The notes below the pieces were generated by a model. That model made no database searches. It was given only the letters and a program-made list of their open reading frames with translations, and was not told the DNA's origin. This document shows, one piece after another, positions 8,910-17,947 of a stretch of 64,000 nucleotides of DNA. This DNA comes from Agrococcus sp. ProA11 (GTDB taxonomy: Bacteria > Actinomycetota > Actinomycetes > Actinomycetales > Microbacteriaceae). Each line of letters opens with the position of its first letter. Position 1 is the stretch's first letter. The stretch spans positions 1,674,001 through 1,738,000 of the forward strand of contig NZ_CP156989.1 in the NCBI RefSeq assembly GCF_039880525.1, in the 5' to 3' direction. The translations under genes were made by a program, and so were the position numbers.

Positions 8910-9350
8910 TCACTGCTCGCGGCGCGTGCGTGCCCGCCAGCGGCGTCGCAGCGCATCCCAGGCGCCGGTCGACCAGAGGGCGAGCGCGATGAGCACGGGC
9001 TGAAAGAAGAGCCGACCGAAGCGGGCCGCGTCGCTGTCGAGACCGAAGCCGTCGCGCTCCTGCAGCCACTGCGACACGTTGCCGGGGAACACCGCGACGA
9101 AGAAGGCCGCGACGATGAGCCCGACCACGACGCGGTACCGCAGCAGCGCGATCAGCGCGAGCCCGAGCGCGATCTCCACCACGCCGGAGGCGACCACGAC
9201 GAAGTCAGGGTCGAGCGGCAGCCACGGGGGCACCTGCGCCTGGAACTCCTGGCGAGCGAAGGTGAGGTGTCCGACCCCGGCGAAGACGAGCGACAGCCCG
9301 AGCAGCACGCGCACGATGTGCTGCGCGAGCGAAACGGGCTGATGGGTCAT
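8910..9350 (-). CDS. DoxX-like small membrane protein
   Basis: This 146-residue protein has four predicted membrane helices. The motif VFAGVGHLTF in the first half is typical of DoxX and related families, which are often tied to redox or sulfur chemistry and have no firm molecular function. The ATG at 9350 opens directly onto the first hydrophobic segment. The longer open frame to 9716 would run antisense through the mycoredoxin gene and is not protein-like. It lies 41 bases upstream of the quinone reductase and could share its transcript. Confidence 0.8.
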   Translation of the reverse strand: MTHQPVSLAQHIVRVLLGLSLVFAGVGHLTFARQEFQAQVPPWLPLDPDFVVVASGVVEIALGLALIALLRYRVVVGLIVAAFFVAVFPGNVSQWLQERDGFGLDSDAARFGRLFFQPVLIALALWSTGAWDALRRRWRARTRREQ

Positions 9351-9425
9351 CTCCACCAGGTTACGGCCGCATGCGCTCGGCGCGCCAACGTGCGGCAGCA
9401 CTCGCCGCTGGCTTACGGTGGATGG

Positions 9426-9680
9426 ATGCAGAACGAGAAGATCCGCGTCTTCGGCGCCGACTGGTGCCGCGACTGCCGCCGCACGAAGCAGCAGTTCGAT
9501 GGCCTCGAGCTGGACTACGAGTACATCGACCTGGAGCTGGACGAGGCTGCCGCCGCCGAAGCGCAGCGCATCTCGGGCCGCATGAACATCCCCGTCGTGG
9601 TCTTCCCCGACGGCACGCACCATGTCGAGCCGTCGAACGCCGACGTCGAGGCGAAGCTGCGGGAGCTCGCGCTCCTCTGA
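9426..9680 (+). CDS. Mycoredoxin/glutaredoxin-like protein
   Basis: This 84-residue thioredoxin-fold protein has the redox motif WCRDC (Cys14, Cys17) after the first strand and a cis-Pro loop in NIPVVVF. Length and motif match the NrdH/mycoredoxin group that reduces mixed disulfides with mycothiol in actinomycetes. The start at 9426 is the second of two close ATGs; the first is in another frame. It is divergent from the DoxX gene, sharing a 75-base gap. Confidence 0.88.
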   Translation: MQNEKIRVFGADWCRDCRRTKQQFDGLELDYEYIDLELDEAAAAEAQRISGRMNIPVVVFPDGTHHVEPSNADVEAKLRELALL

Positions 9681-9716
9681 CCGGTCGCGGCGCTCGTCAG
9701 AAGCGTCGCGCAGCAT

Positions 9717-10562
9717 TCACGCCGCGTCGTCCTCTGACCGCTCGTTGCGCCGGCGGTACTTGAACAGCTCGCCCGTCCGCACGATGCGCAGCGCCGTCAC
9801 GAGCAGCACGCCGCCCAAGAGGTTGAGCAGCAGCACCGGGAAGAACCACAGCAGCCAGTCGAGGTAGGTAATGTCGGCGCCGCTCAGGATCGCCGCGAAG
9901 GCGAAGAGCGTGTCGAGGATCGAGTGGAAGAGCTGGAACCCGGCGAGGATGAACCCGCCTGCGACGGCCGCGACGATCTTCGCCGGCTCCGACTCGGTGC
10001 CCTCCTGCATCCTGGTCATCAGCGTGATGACGGCGCCGCCCAGCAGCGACAGGGCGACGAACTCGCCGTCGATCGGGGCATCGAGGAAGTGCATGGCGGT
10101 CTCGCCCAGCAGCGCGTGCCAGTCCGGGAATGCGAGCGCGACGAGGCCCATCATCATCCAGCCGCCGACCAGGTTGCCCAAGAGCGTTCCTGCCCACAGC
10201 TTGGCGAGCTGACCGGGCGTGCCGTCGCGAGCCACGAGCGCGGCGATCGGCATGAGGAAGTTCTCGGTGAACAGCTCGCTGTGGGCCATGAGGAGCGCGA
10301 TCAGGCCGATGCTGAAGGCGAGCCCGGCGAGCAGCTCGTCACCGGTGGCGTGGAGCGTGCCCAGGTAGGCGATCACGCCGACCCCGACCTCGATGCCGCC
10401 GAGCAGCCCGGTGATCGCGGTCGCGCGGAACGTCCGGTGCAGGCGCTCCGCGCCTTCGCCGACGACGTCCTCGAACTCCGCCTCGAGCGTCTCCTCGACC
10501 GGGCCGTCGTTGGCACCGTCCTCTCGCCGCTGCTGCGCGCGCCGCTCGTGGTCGTCCCTCAC
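9717..10562 (-). CDS. Formate/nitrite transporter (FNT) family channel
   Basis: The 281-residue protein begins with a charged cytoplasmic N-terminus of about 45 residues. Six membrane segments follow, with FNT features such as SELFTENFLMP and LLGNLVGGWMMMG. Members carry small monovalent anions such as formate, nitrite or hydrosulfide; the long charged N-terminus and the motif details do not fix which. GTG at 10562 is the first start after an in-frame stop. It is 130 bases downstream of the ArsA-like ATPase on the same strand, so a shared transcript is possible. Confidence 0.85.
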   Translation of the reverse strand: MRDDHERRAQQRREDGANDGPVEETLEAEFEDVVGEGAERLHRTFRATAITGLLGGIEVGVGVIAYLGTLHATGDELLAGLAFSIGLIALLMAHSELFTENFLMPIAALVARDGTPGQLAKLWAGTLLGNLVGGWMMMGLVALAFPDWHALLGETAMHFLDAPIDGEFVALSLLGGAVITLMTRMQEGTESEPAKIVAAVAGGFILAGFQLFHSILDTLFAFAAILSGADITYLDWLLWFFPVLLLNLLGGVLLVTALRIVRTGELFKYRRRNERSEDDAA

Positions 10563-10692
10563 GGCCGCACCGCCGCGCGTCCCGCGTCTCGCACGGGCAT
10601 CCGATCGCCCGCCACCGTGTCATCCCTCATGCTGGTTCCCCGTTCGCCGAGCCAAGGCTAGCGAGCATCAGCGCGCCGAAGATGGGAGCGGC

Positions 10693-11667
10693 TCACACTG
10701 CCGACTCGACGAGGTGGTCCGCCAGCAGCCCGAGCGCCTCGGCGCCGGCGAGGTCGCCAGGCAGCAGCGGCGTCTGCACGATCGGGATGCCGTCGACCGC
10801 CTCGCGCAGGCGCTCCAGGTGGCGCTCCTCCTGCTCGCGGCGCTCGGCGAGCAGCGCGCCCGCATCCGCGGGCGACCGGCGATTCACCACGATCGCCGCG
10901 GGGTCGATGGCGAGCGCCGTGAGCTGTCGGACGACGTCGATGGACTCCGCGACCGGCAGTCGTTCCGCCACGCTCACCACGATGAACGAGGTCTGCGCCG
11001 GGTCGGTCACGAGGCGGCCCATGAGCGAGAAGCGATCGCGGCGCGCCAGGAGCGTGCGCCGCAGCTCGGCATCTGCGCTCGGCGCCTCGTCACCCCTGCC
11101 GACGACGCTGCGCGCGGCGGCGGCGAAGCGCTCCGACCGGTCGCGGCTCGCGAGCAGCGTCTCCATCCAGGTCGTCAGCTGCGCGGGCAGCGCGAGCAGC
11201 CGCAGCGTGTGCCCGGAGGGTGCGGTGTCGAAGAGCACCAGGTCGTGGCTGTCGCGGCTGGAATCGATCAGCTCCGCGATGCGCTCGAGCACCGCAGACT
11301 CGTGGCTGCCCGGGGCCGCCTTCGCCTGCTCGAGGTGCTGCCGCGCCTGCGCGTGCAGCCGATCGGGCAGCAGCCGCCGCATCGTGTCGGCGACGTTCGC
11401 GAAATGACGCTCGATGGTGGCGTGCGGGTCGATCTCGACGGCATCGACGTAGCCGGCACCATGGGTGCACACGCGCGTCGGCGCATCCGACAGCACCCGA
11501 TCCCACACCTGGCCGAGGTTGTGCGCCGGGTCGGTCGAGACCAGCAAGACCCGGCCGCCGTCGCGGGCACGCGCCAGGGCGAGCGCAGCCGAGACCGACG
11601 TCTTGCCGACCCCGCCCTTGCCGCCGACGAAGAGGATGCGGCGCGAGCGCGCGAGGTTCAGCAGCAT
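10693..11667 (-). CDS. ArsA/Get3-like ATPase
   Basis: This 324-residue ATPase belongs to the deviant Walker A class. GGKGGVGKT lies at residues 15-23, STDPAHN at 44-50 and the switch II motif DTAPSGHT at 147-154, all as in ArsA and Get3. It is a single-domain version, half the length of the duplicated arsenite pump ATPase. No arsB or arsR is nearby. Its start overlaps the end of the small Cys-Cys gene by 10 bases, and that gene follows cstA, so the three are very likely translated together. A role with the CstA transporter rather than arsenic is suggested by context only. Confidence 0.87.
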   Translation of the reverse strand: MLLNLARSRRILFVGGKGGVGKTSVSAALALARARDGGRVLLVSTDPAHNLGQVWDRVLSDAPTRVCTHGAGYVDAVEIDPHATIERHFANVADTMRRLLPDRLHAQARQHLEQAKAAPGSHESAVLERIAELIDSSRDSHDLVLFDTAPSGHTLRLLALPAQLTTWMETLLASRDRSERFAAAARSVVGRGDEAPSADAELRRTLLARRDRFSLMGRLVTDPAQTSFIVVSVAERLPVAESIDVVRQLTALAIDPAAIVVNRRSPADAGALLAERREQEERHLERLREAVDGIPIVQTPLLPGDLAGAEALGLLADHLVESAV

Positions 11668-11954
11668 GCGACGTGGTCCAAGGGCGACGACGGGATCCCG
11701 ATGCGGCGATGCCAGGCATGGAAGTCGCCCCAGACCGCCGGTGCGAGCTCTGCCGAGTAGTAGGCGGCCGGGTCGGGAACGCCCAGCGCCTCCCCCAGCA
11801 CCACGATCATGAACAGGTCGTCCTCGTCGCGCTGCTCGCGCAGCAGCGTCTGCCGGTAGGGGCCGACGTAGAACTCGTGGAGGCCGTCGCGGAACGCGGC
11901 CCAGCGCCGAGAGCGGTGCTCCCGGCGCTGGGCTCGGTCGTCCGTCGAGGCCAT
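11658..11954 (-). CDS. Small protein with C-terminal Cys-Cys (cory-CC-star type)
   Basis: This 98-residue soluble protein has a basic start, a conserved-looking core with YVGPYRQTLLREQ and the acidic DEDDLF, and ends exactly in Cys97-Cys98 before the stop. I recognise it as the kind of protein annotated as cory-CC-star in actinomycetes; the function is unknown. It starts 4 bases after cstA and overlaps the ArsA-like gene by 10 bases. It occupies the slot where many bacteria have the small CstA partner YbdD, but its sequence does not resemble YbdD. A terminal Cys pair could bind metal or form a thiol switch; that is inference. Confidence 0.8.
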   Translation of the reverse strand: MASTDDRAQRREHRSRRWAAFRDGLHEFYVGPYRQTLLREQRDEDDLFMIVVLGEALGVPDPAAYYSAELAPAVWGDFHAWHRRIGIPSSPLDHVACC

Positions 11955-11958
11955 GCGA

Positions 11959-13686
11959 TCAGACGCGCTCGCGCGCTGTCTCGAGCTCGGCGTCCTCGTG
12001 CTCGAGCTCCGCGGGCGCCTTCGCTGCCCGGCGCATTGCCATGACCGCCTCGACCGCCACCCACACGCTCGCCACGATGATGACGACGTCGAGCGCGAAC
12101 AGCAGCCAGTCCTCGTTGCCGGGCGCCGTGAAGCTGAAGAGCTGCTCGATCGCGGCCCAGAACGACATCGCGAAGACGAGCACGAGCGGGATGAGCGCCG
12201 GCAGCGGGTTGCGTCGCTTGCGAATGAGCATCACGGCGATGATCGACAGCGAGAGCGAGGCCATCAGCTGGTTCGTGGTGCCGAACAGCGGCCAGATGCG
12301 CAGGCCGCCCTCGCCGCCCAGCCCCTGCGAGAACGTCAGCCCGAGGCCGACGACCACGACGACGAGGGTCGCGGGGATCTTCCCGATCTTGACCTTCACC
12401 GCGTCGCCGATCTCCTGCACGATGAATCGCAGCAGTCGCATGCCGGTGTCCATCGTGGTGGCGGCGAACAGCACCGCCATCGTGGCGAGCACGGTGGCGC
12501 TCAGCGCGGCGGGCAGCCCGAGACCGTTCTCCATGAGCGCGCCACCACCCTGCACGAAGGCGTTGACGCCGCCGGCACCGAAGGAGCTGTAGATCTCCTC
12601 CCAGGCAGCGGTCGACTGGATGCCGCCGACCACCGCGAGGATCGTGCCGAGCGAGAGCAGTCCCTCGCCGACGGCGCCGAAGTAGCCGACGAACCGAGCA
12701 TCCGTCTCCTTGTCGATCTGCTTCGACGTCGTGCCGGAGGAGACCATGCCGTGGAAGCCGGAGATGGCGCCGCACGCGATGGTGACGAAGAGCAGCGGGA
12801 TCATGCTGGGCGTGCCCTCTGGCAGGTTCATGTTGATCATCGGGGCGACGATGTCGGGCTTGATATCGCCGAACAGCGTGGCGATCACGACCGAACCGAA
12901 GAGCAGGATGAGCCCGACGAAGAGCTGCACGCCATTGATGTAGTCGCGCGGCTGCAGCAGCACCCAGACGGGCAGCAGCGACGCGATCGCGCCGTAGACG
13001 AACAGCGCCAGGATCCAGAACGTCGCCGGCGTCATGCCGAGGAACGACTCGGGCAGCACGACGGGGTTGGCGCTGCCGATCACGATCAGCCCGTACAGCG
13101 CCACCACGCCCACGACCGTGACGGGGATGAGCGGCCAGCGCATGCGGTAGACGGCGACGCCGACGAGCAGTGCGACGATGATCGCGCCCCAGGTCGGGAT
13201 GACGGCGGTCGGCGTGCCGATGAGCAGGTTCTTGATCACCACGGCGAAGGCGGCGATGACCATCAGCAGCAGCAGGAAGATAACGATCAGGAACAGGTTG
13301 GCGCCGCGCTTGCCGATGTAGCGGCCCGAGAGCGCGCCGATCGAGCGGCCCTTGTTGCGCATGGACGCCCACAGCGTGCCGAGGTCGTGCATGCCGGCGA
13401 AGAAGACCGTGCCGATCGTCACCCACAGCAGTGCCGGCAGCCAACCCCAGATGACGGCGATTGCGGGGCCGACGATCGGGGCTGCGCCCGCGACCGACGT
13501 GAAGTGATGGCCCCAGAGGATGAACTTGTTCGTCGGCATGTAGTCGACGCCATCGCGCAGCTCGTGAGCCGGCGTCCGGAATGCCGGGTCGAGCCGGTAC
13601 ACCCGATTCGCGAGGTACTTGGAGTAGATGAAGTAGCCGGCGGCGAACATCGCCAGGCCGATGAGCATGAGCACCAGGGAACCCAT
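11959..13686 (-). CDS. cstA: CstA carbon starvation protein, pyruvate/peptide transporter
   Basis: This 575-residue polytopic membrane protein has the CstA pattern throughout, including WGHHFTSVAGAAPIVGPAIA, SMRNKGRSIG, GFHGMVSSGTTSKQ and PLFGTTNQLMA. CstA proteins import pyruvate and possibly peptides when carbon is scarce. The start is set by GGGGAG seven bases before the ATG at 13686; the frame upstream is not conserved-looking. It ends with an acidic C-terminal tail. It leads the operon with the Cys-Cys protein and the ArsA-like ATPase. Confidence 0.93.
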   Translation of the reverse strand: MGSLVLMLIGLAMFAAGYFIYSKYLANRVYRLDPAFRTPAHELRDGVDYMPTNKFILWGHHFTSVAGAAPIVGPAIAVIWGWLPALLWVTIGTVFFAGMHDLGTLWASMRNKGRSIGALSGRYIGKRGANLFLIVIFLLLLMVIAAFAVVIKNLLIGTPTAVIPTWGAIIVALLVGVAVYRMRWPLIPVTVVGVVALYGLIVIGSANPVVLPESFLGMTPATFWILALFVYGAIASLLPVWVLLQPRDYINGVQLFVGLILLFGSVVIATLFGDIKPDIVAPMINMNLPEGTPSMIPLLFVTIACGAISGFHGMVSSGTTSKQIDKETDARFVGYFGAVGEGLLSLGTILAVVGGIQSTAAWEEIYSSFGAGGVNAFVQGGGALMENGLGLPAALSATVLATMAVLFAATTMDTGMRLLRFIVQEIGDAVKVKIGKIPATLVVVVVGLGLTFSQGLGGEGGLRIWPLFGTTNQLMASLSLSIIAVMLIRKRRNPLPALIPLVLVFAMSFWAAIEQLFSFTAPGNEDWLLFALDVVIIVASVWVAVEAVMAMRRAAKAPAELEHEDAELETARERV

Positions 13687-13777
13687 CGAGTTCTCCCCTT
13701 CTGTCGCCGCACCGTCGCGGAACCGATCCGGCACCCTCGTGCCTTGCACACGACCCTAGTGGAAACTGCGGATCTGC

Positions 13778-14737
13778 TCAGGATCGACGCAGGCGCGCGC
13801 TCTGCCGCGACAGCAGCGTCACCAGTTCATAGATCGCGTGGCTCGCGGCGATGCCGGTCATCTGCGCGTGATCATAGGCCGGCGAGACCTCCACCACGTC
13901 GGCGCCGACGATCGCCTTGTCGGCGAGGCTGCGCAGCATCCGCAGCAGCTCGCGGCTCGTCATGCCGCCTGCCTCCGGCGTCCCCGTCCCCGGCGCGTGC
14001 GCTGGGTCCAGCACGTCGATGTCGATCGAGATGTAGAGCGGCTTGTCACCGACCCGCTCGCGCATCCGCTCGATCGCCGCGGCCACGCCGTGCTCCTCCA
14101 GGTACTCGCTGGTGATGATCGAGAAGCCGAGCCGCGCGTCGTCCTCGAGATCCTGCTTCGAGTAGAGCGGGCCGCGGGTGCCGACGTGGCAGGAGGCCGT
14201 CAGGTCGATCAGGCCCTCCTCGCTCGCGCGACGGAAGGGCGTGCCGTGCGTGATGGGGGCGCCGAAGTAGGTGTCCCAGGTGTCGAGGTGCGCGTCGAAG
14301 TGCAGCACCGCGACCGGTCCGTGCTGCTTCGCGACCGCCCGCAGGAGCGGCAGGGCCATGGTGTGGTCGCCGCCGATCGCGACGATCCGGTCAGCCCGCT
14401 CCCCCAGCTCGGTCGCGGCGCGCTCGACCTCGGTGACCGCCTCGGCGATGTCGAAGGGGTTCACCGGGATGTCCCCGGCGTCGACGACCTGCGCGTCCGC
14501 GAACGGCGAGGCATCCTGCGCCGGGTTGTAGGGGCGCAGCAGGCGCGACGACTCCCGCACATGCGATGGCCCGAACCGCGTGCCGGGGCGGTAGCTCACC
14601 CCGGTGTCGAACGGGATGCCGACGATGGCGATGTCCGCGCGCGGCACCTCCTCGATGCGCGGCAGGCGCGCGAAGGTGGCGATCCCGGAGTAGCGGGGGT
14701 TGACGGATGCGTCGACGGGGCCGATGGGCTCGGTCAT
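13778..14737 (-). CDS. Agmatinase/guanidinobutyrase-type ureohydrolase
   Basis: This 319-residue ureohydrolase carries the full binuclear manganese set: His125 in GGDHT, Asp148/His150/Asp152 in HFDAHLD and the Asp pair in [11 protein letters not shown]. It hydrolyses a guanidino group to urea plus an amine. Agmatine, 4-guanidinobutyrate or a related acid are candidates, and the neighbouring ThDP enzyme favours a guanidino acid. AAGGAGG sits 8 bases before the ATG at 14737. It is 50 bases downstream of the ThDP enzyme and probably in the same operon. Confidence 0.9.
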   Translation of the reverse strand: MTEPIGPVDASVNPRYSGIATFARLPRIEEVPRADIAIVGIPFDTGVSYRPGTRFGPSHVRESSRLLRPYNPAQDASPFADAQVVDAGDIPVNPFDIAEAVTEVERAATELGERADRIVAIGGDHTMALPLLRAVAKQHGPVAVLHFDAHLDTWDTYFGAPITHGTPFRRASEEGLIDLTASCHVGTRGPLYSKQDLEDDARLGFSIITSEYLEEHGVAAAIERMRERVGDKPLYISIDIDVLDPAHAPGTGTPEAGGMTSRELLRMLRSLADKAIVGADVVEVSPAYDHAQMTGIAASHAIYELVTLLSRQSARLRRS

Positions 14738-14787
14738 GGGTTGGTCCTCCTTGGTGGGTGCGGGCGCGGCGGGCGTCGCCGGGCCGC

Positions 14788-16404
14788 TCAGAGCTGCCGC
14801 TGCGGGATGTGGATGAGCTGCACGCCGCCGGCGGCGACCGCGGCTCGGATCGCATCCGGGATGTCGGCGGCGGTCGCGACCCGCGTGCCCGTCGCACCGA
14901 AGGCGGTCGCGAGCGCCGCCCAGTCGGGCTGCACGAGGTCGACGCCGATGGGGGCGATGCCCCGATCGAGCTCGTTCTGCTTGATCTCGGCGTAGCCACC
15001 GTTGTCGACGCAGACGATCGTGAGGTCGAGTCGCTGCTCGATGGCGGTCGCGAGCTCGTTGACGCAGAACATCAGCGCGCCGTCGCCGATGACCGTGACC
15101 ACGGGACGCTGCGTCTGCGCCACGCGGGCACCGATCGCCGCGGGAAGGCCGTAGCCGAGGGTCGCGTAGGTCGGCGTGTAGAGCAGCGAGTGCGGGCGCG
15201 ACTGGCGCAGCACGTTTGCCAGCGCCAGGTAGACGATCTGCGAGGAGTCGCCGGCGACGATCGCGTCCTCCGGCAGCGCCGAGGCGATCACCTTCGCGAG
15301 CGCCACCGTCTCCGGCAGCGCTTGGCGCACCTCCGCCTCGATCGCCTCGCGCACCGCGGTGAGGCCAGGAGCCGCCGCGCCCGAGTCGGGCAGCGCGTCG
15401 AGGATCGCCGCGAGCACGGCGCTCGCGTCGCCGACGATGCCGACCGTGGCCGCCAGGTTCTTGTGCAGCTGCGTCGCCTCGATGTCGATGCGGATGACCC
15501 GACCGCGCGCCTCGAGCGACGGGGCCCACAGCTCGGCCTCGCCCAGCTTCGAACCCACCACCACCAGCACATCCGCCGCCTCCGCGACCAAGCGCGCGGC
15601 CTCGAGGCGCAGGTTCGAGCCGAGCGAGAGCGGGTGGTGCTCGTCGAGGGTGCCCTTGCCGTTCAGGGTGGTGAGCACCGGAGCGCCGAGGCGCTCCGCG
15701 AGCGAGGTCACTGCTCGCGCAGCGCTCGTCGCGCCGCCGCCCGCGATGATGACGGGGGCTGCGGCGTGCTCCAGCAGCGAGGCGGCTTCGAGCACCGCGC
15801 TGCGCTCGCCCGCCGCTGCCTCGGGTGCGGGCCGTGCCGCACGCGCTGCGCTCGGCACGTCGGCCGCTGCCTCGAGCACGTCGAGCGGGATCTCGATGTG
15901 CACGGGGCGCGGACGGCCGCTGCGGAACAGCGCGAATGCGTCGTGCACGGCGTCGACCGCCTCCGCCGCGGTCGTGACGCGGCGCGACCATGCCGCGACC
16001 GCGTCGGCCATGGCCGAGGCGTCCTTCGTCTCGTGCAGCGTCCCGACGTCGGCGAACTCGGCTCCGAGCGCGACGCCCGGCGACAGCACGATCATGGGCC
16101 GCGACTCGCAGAACGCGGTGCCGACGGCGCTCATCGCATTCTGCAGGCCGGGGCCGGAGGTGGTGATGACGACGCCCGGTAGCCCGGTCTGCTGCGCCCA
16201 TCCGTCGGCCCCGTAGCCCGAACCCTGCTCGTGCCGATTGGTGACCGCGCGCATGCCCAGCGCCTGCAGCGGACGGTAGAGCTCGAGATTGTGGGTGCCG
16301 GGGATGCCGAACACGGCCGTCACCCCGTAGGCGCGGATCGTCTCGAGCACCGCGCGGGCCGTGGTGTCCGTGTAGCGGTCGTCGGTTGCGGCTGCTCCCG
16401 TCAC
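14788..16404 (-). CDS. ThDP-dependent enzyme, candidate 5-guanidino-2-oxopentanoate decarboxylase
   Basis: The 538-residue protein has the acetolactate synthase/benzoylformate decarboxylase architecture. The N-terminal PYR domain carries the catalytic Glu59 in NRHEQGSG, a central domain has IIAGGGA, and the C-terminal PP domain has GDGALMF and VDNGGY for ThDP and Mg. The GTG start overlaps the MFS stop as GTGA, so the two are coupled. Standing next to a ureohydrolase, it could decarboxylate 2-ketoarginine in the arginine transaminase route, as AruI does. That substrate is inferred from context; an acetolactate synthase-like activity remains possible. Confidence 0.82.
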   Translation of the reverse strand: MTGAAATDDRYTDTTARAVLETIRAYGVTAVFGIPGTHNLELYRPLQALGMRAVTNRHEQGSGYGADGWAQQTGLPGVVITTSGPGLQNAMSAVGTAFCESRPMIVLSPGVALGAEFADVGTLHETKDASAMADAVAAWSRRVTTAAEAVDAVHDAFALFRSGRPRPVHIEIPLDVLEAAADVPSAARAARPAPEAAAGERSAVLEAASLLEHAAAPVIIAGGGATSAARAVTSLAERLGAPVLTTLNGKGTLDEHHPLSLGSNLRLEAARLVAEAADVLVVVGSKLGEAELWAPSLEARGRVIRIDIEATQLHKNLAATVGIVGDASAVLAAILDALPDSGAAAPGLTAVREAIEAEVRQALPETVALAKVIASALPEDAIVAGDSSQIVYLALANVLRQSRPHSLLYTPTYATLGYGLPAAIGARVAQTQRPVVTVIGDGALMFCVNELATAIEQRLDLTIVCVDNGGYAEIKQNELDRGIAPIGVDLVQPDWAALATAFGATGTRVATAADIPDAIRAAVAAGGVQLIHIPQRQL

Positions 16405-17738
16405 GGCAGCGGGTTCGCGGTCGTGTCGGTGCGAGGCGTGAACGACTCGGTCACGGGCGCCTCGTCGGAGTGCTGCGGCGCGAACCACGTGCAGGCGAAG
16501 GCGATGGCCGCCATGCCGGCGAACATCACGATCACCGACCAGATCGATCCGGTCCACTGCACGAGCATGGTCGCGAACCAGGGCGAGAAGCCCGCCCAGA
16601 TGGCGGCACCCAAGCCGTACGACAGCGAGATCGAGGTGTACCTCGCCTGCGGGCGGAACATCTGGGCGAGGATCGCGGCGATCGGCGCGTACGTGGCACT
16701 CATCACGATGCGCACCAGCGAGGCGAAGAGGAAGATGAGCGGCTCGATCTGGCCCGGCATGATCAGCAGGAACGGCGCGAAGGTGAGCAGCGACGTGACG
16801 AGGCCGATGTACATGATGTTCTTGCGGCCCCACTTGTCGCCGAGCCAGGCGATCGGCAGCGTCACCAGGAACTCGACGAACGATGCGACGGTCATGGCGT
16901 CGAGGATGACCCGCTCGTCCAGCAGGATCGGCTCGTTCGTGGCGTACGCGGTCGCGAAGGTGGTGGCGAGGTAGTAGCCGCCGGTGGAGATCGGCAGGAT
17001 GCCGATGCCCAGCAGGATCGGCTTCCAGTTGCGACGAAGTGCGAAGGCGAGCGGCATGGACTGCTTGCGGCCCTCGACCTTGCTGGCGAAGACGGGCGAC
17101 TCCTCAACCCGATAGCGCACCCAGAAGCCGACGCCGATCAGCACGATCGAGGCCAGGAACGGGATCCGCCAGCCGCCGTCGATGATGAAGTCATCGCCCA
17201 TGCGCGCCATGATCGCGAAGATGCCGGATGCCAGCAGGGCGCCTGCCGGGTTGCCGAGCTGCGTGAAGCCGCCGTAGAAGGTCTTCGACTTCTCGGGTGC
17301 GTGCTCGACGCTCATGAGCACGGCCCCGCCCCACTCCCCGCCGACGGCCAGGCCCTGCAGCGCTCGCAGCGCGATGAGCAGGATGGGTGCGAGGATGCCG
17401 ACGTCGCTGTGGGTCGGCAGGCAGCCGACCAGCACCGTCGCGACGCCCATCAGGAGCAGGGTCATCACGAGCGAGACTCGGCGCCCGAACTTGTCGCCGA
17501 TGTGCCCGAACAGGATGCCGCCGATGGGACGCACGAGGAACGCGACCGCGAAGGTGGCGAATGCCGAAGCCGTCTCGGCGAGCGGATCGTCGCTGGGGAA
17601 GAAGATCGGTCCGAACACGAGCGCCGCAGCGGTCGCGTAGACGTAGAAGTCGTACCACTCGATGGTGGTGCCGACGAAGGCCGCGATGCCGGCCCTGCGG
17701 GCCCTGCTGGTCGTGGACCGCGTGTCGTTCGAAGTCAT
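16401..17738 (-). CDS. MHS-family metabolite:H+ symporter
   Basis: This 445-residue MFS protein has 12 predicted membrane segments. The N-terminal motif [17 protein letters not shown], the loop [10 protein letters not shown] and [11 protein letters not shown] are hallmarks of the metabolite:H+ symporter family (ProP/ShiA/KgtP-like), which imports carboxylates, betaines or amino acid derivatives. AAAGGAG lies 6 bases before the ATG at 17738. It is the first gene of the operon with the ThDP enzyme and the ureohydrolase and is divergent from the Lrp-type regulator, so its substrate is probably what that pathway degrades. Confidence 0.9.
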   Translation of the reverse strand: MTSNDTRSTTSRARRAGIAAFVGTTIEWYDFYVYATAAALVFGPIFFPSDDPLAETASAFATFAVAFLVRPIGGILFGHIGDKFGRRVSLVMTLLLMGVATVLVGCLPTHSDVGILAPILLIALRALQGLAVGGEWGGAVLMSVEHAPEKSKTFYGGFTQLGNPAGALLASGIFAIMARMGDDFIIDGGWRIPFLASIVLIGVGFWVRYRVEESPVFASKVEGRKQSMPLAFALRRNWKPILLGIGILPISTGGYYLATTFATAYATNEPILLDERVILDAMTVASFVEFLVTLPIAWLGDKWGRKNIMYIGLVTSLLTFAPFLLIMPGQIEPLIFLFASLVRIVMSATYAPIAAILAQMFRPQARYTSISLSYGLGAAIWAGFSPWFATMLVQWTGSIWSVIVMFAGMAAIAFACTWFAPQHSDEAPVTESFTPRTDTTANPLP

Positions 17739-17851
17739 GGCCGCTCCTTTGCGGATGGGGATCTGCGTTGGAGCGTACGAGTCTCGCGACGGCCTGCCAA
17801 GCACTGATCGTTCGTCCATGGGCGGCTAGACTGGTGTTCTGCGCGTCTGTG

Positions 17852-17876
17852 GCATCGAACCTCTGCAATGTGATGC
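17852..17876. promoter_or_regulatory. Possible operator between MHS transporter and Lrp-type regulator
   Basis: In the 209-base divergent gap, GCATC (17852-17856) and GATGC (17872-17876) form a spaced inverted repeat about 70 bases before the regulator ATG. A TAGACT at 17826-17831 could be a -10 box for the regulator. Lrp/AsnC proteins commonly bind such divergent gaps. The match is short and weak. Confidence 0.25.
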
Positions 17877-17947
17877 TGTGGGACGCCTGCTACCGGGGAT
17901 CTGCGCGCTCGGCAGTGCGATCCCGGGAATTCCGAGGAGGTGGAGAG

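Noticed and set aside
10693-11667. Arsenic resistance ATPase
   Set aside because: No arsB, arsC or arsR is present; the operon partner is cstA, so ArsA-like is used only as a fold label.
13778-16201. 807-codon frame joining sequence before the ureohydrolase
   Set aside because: The upstream part is out of frame with the ThDP enzyme; AAGGAGG marks the ureohydrolase start at 14737.
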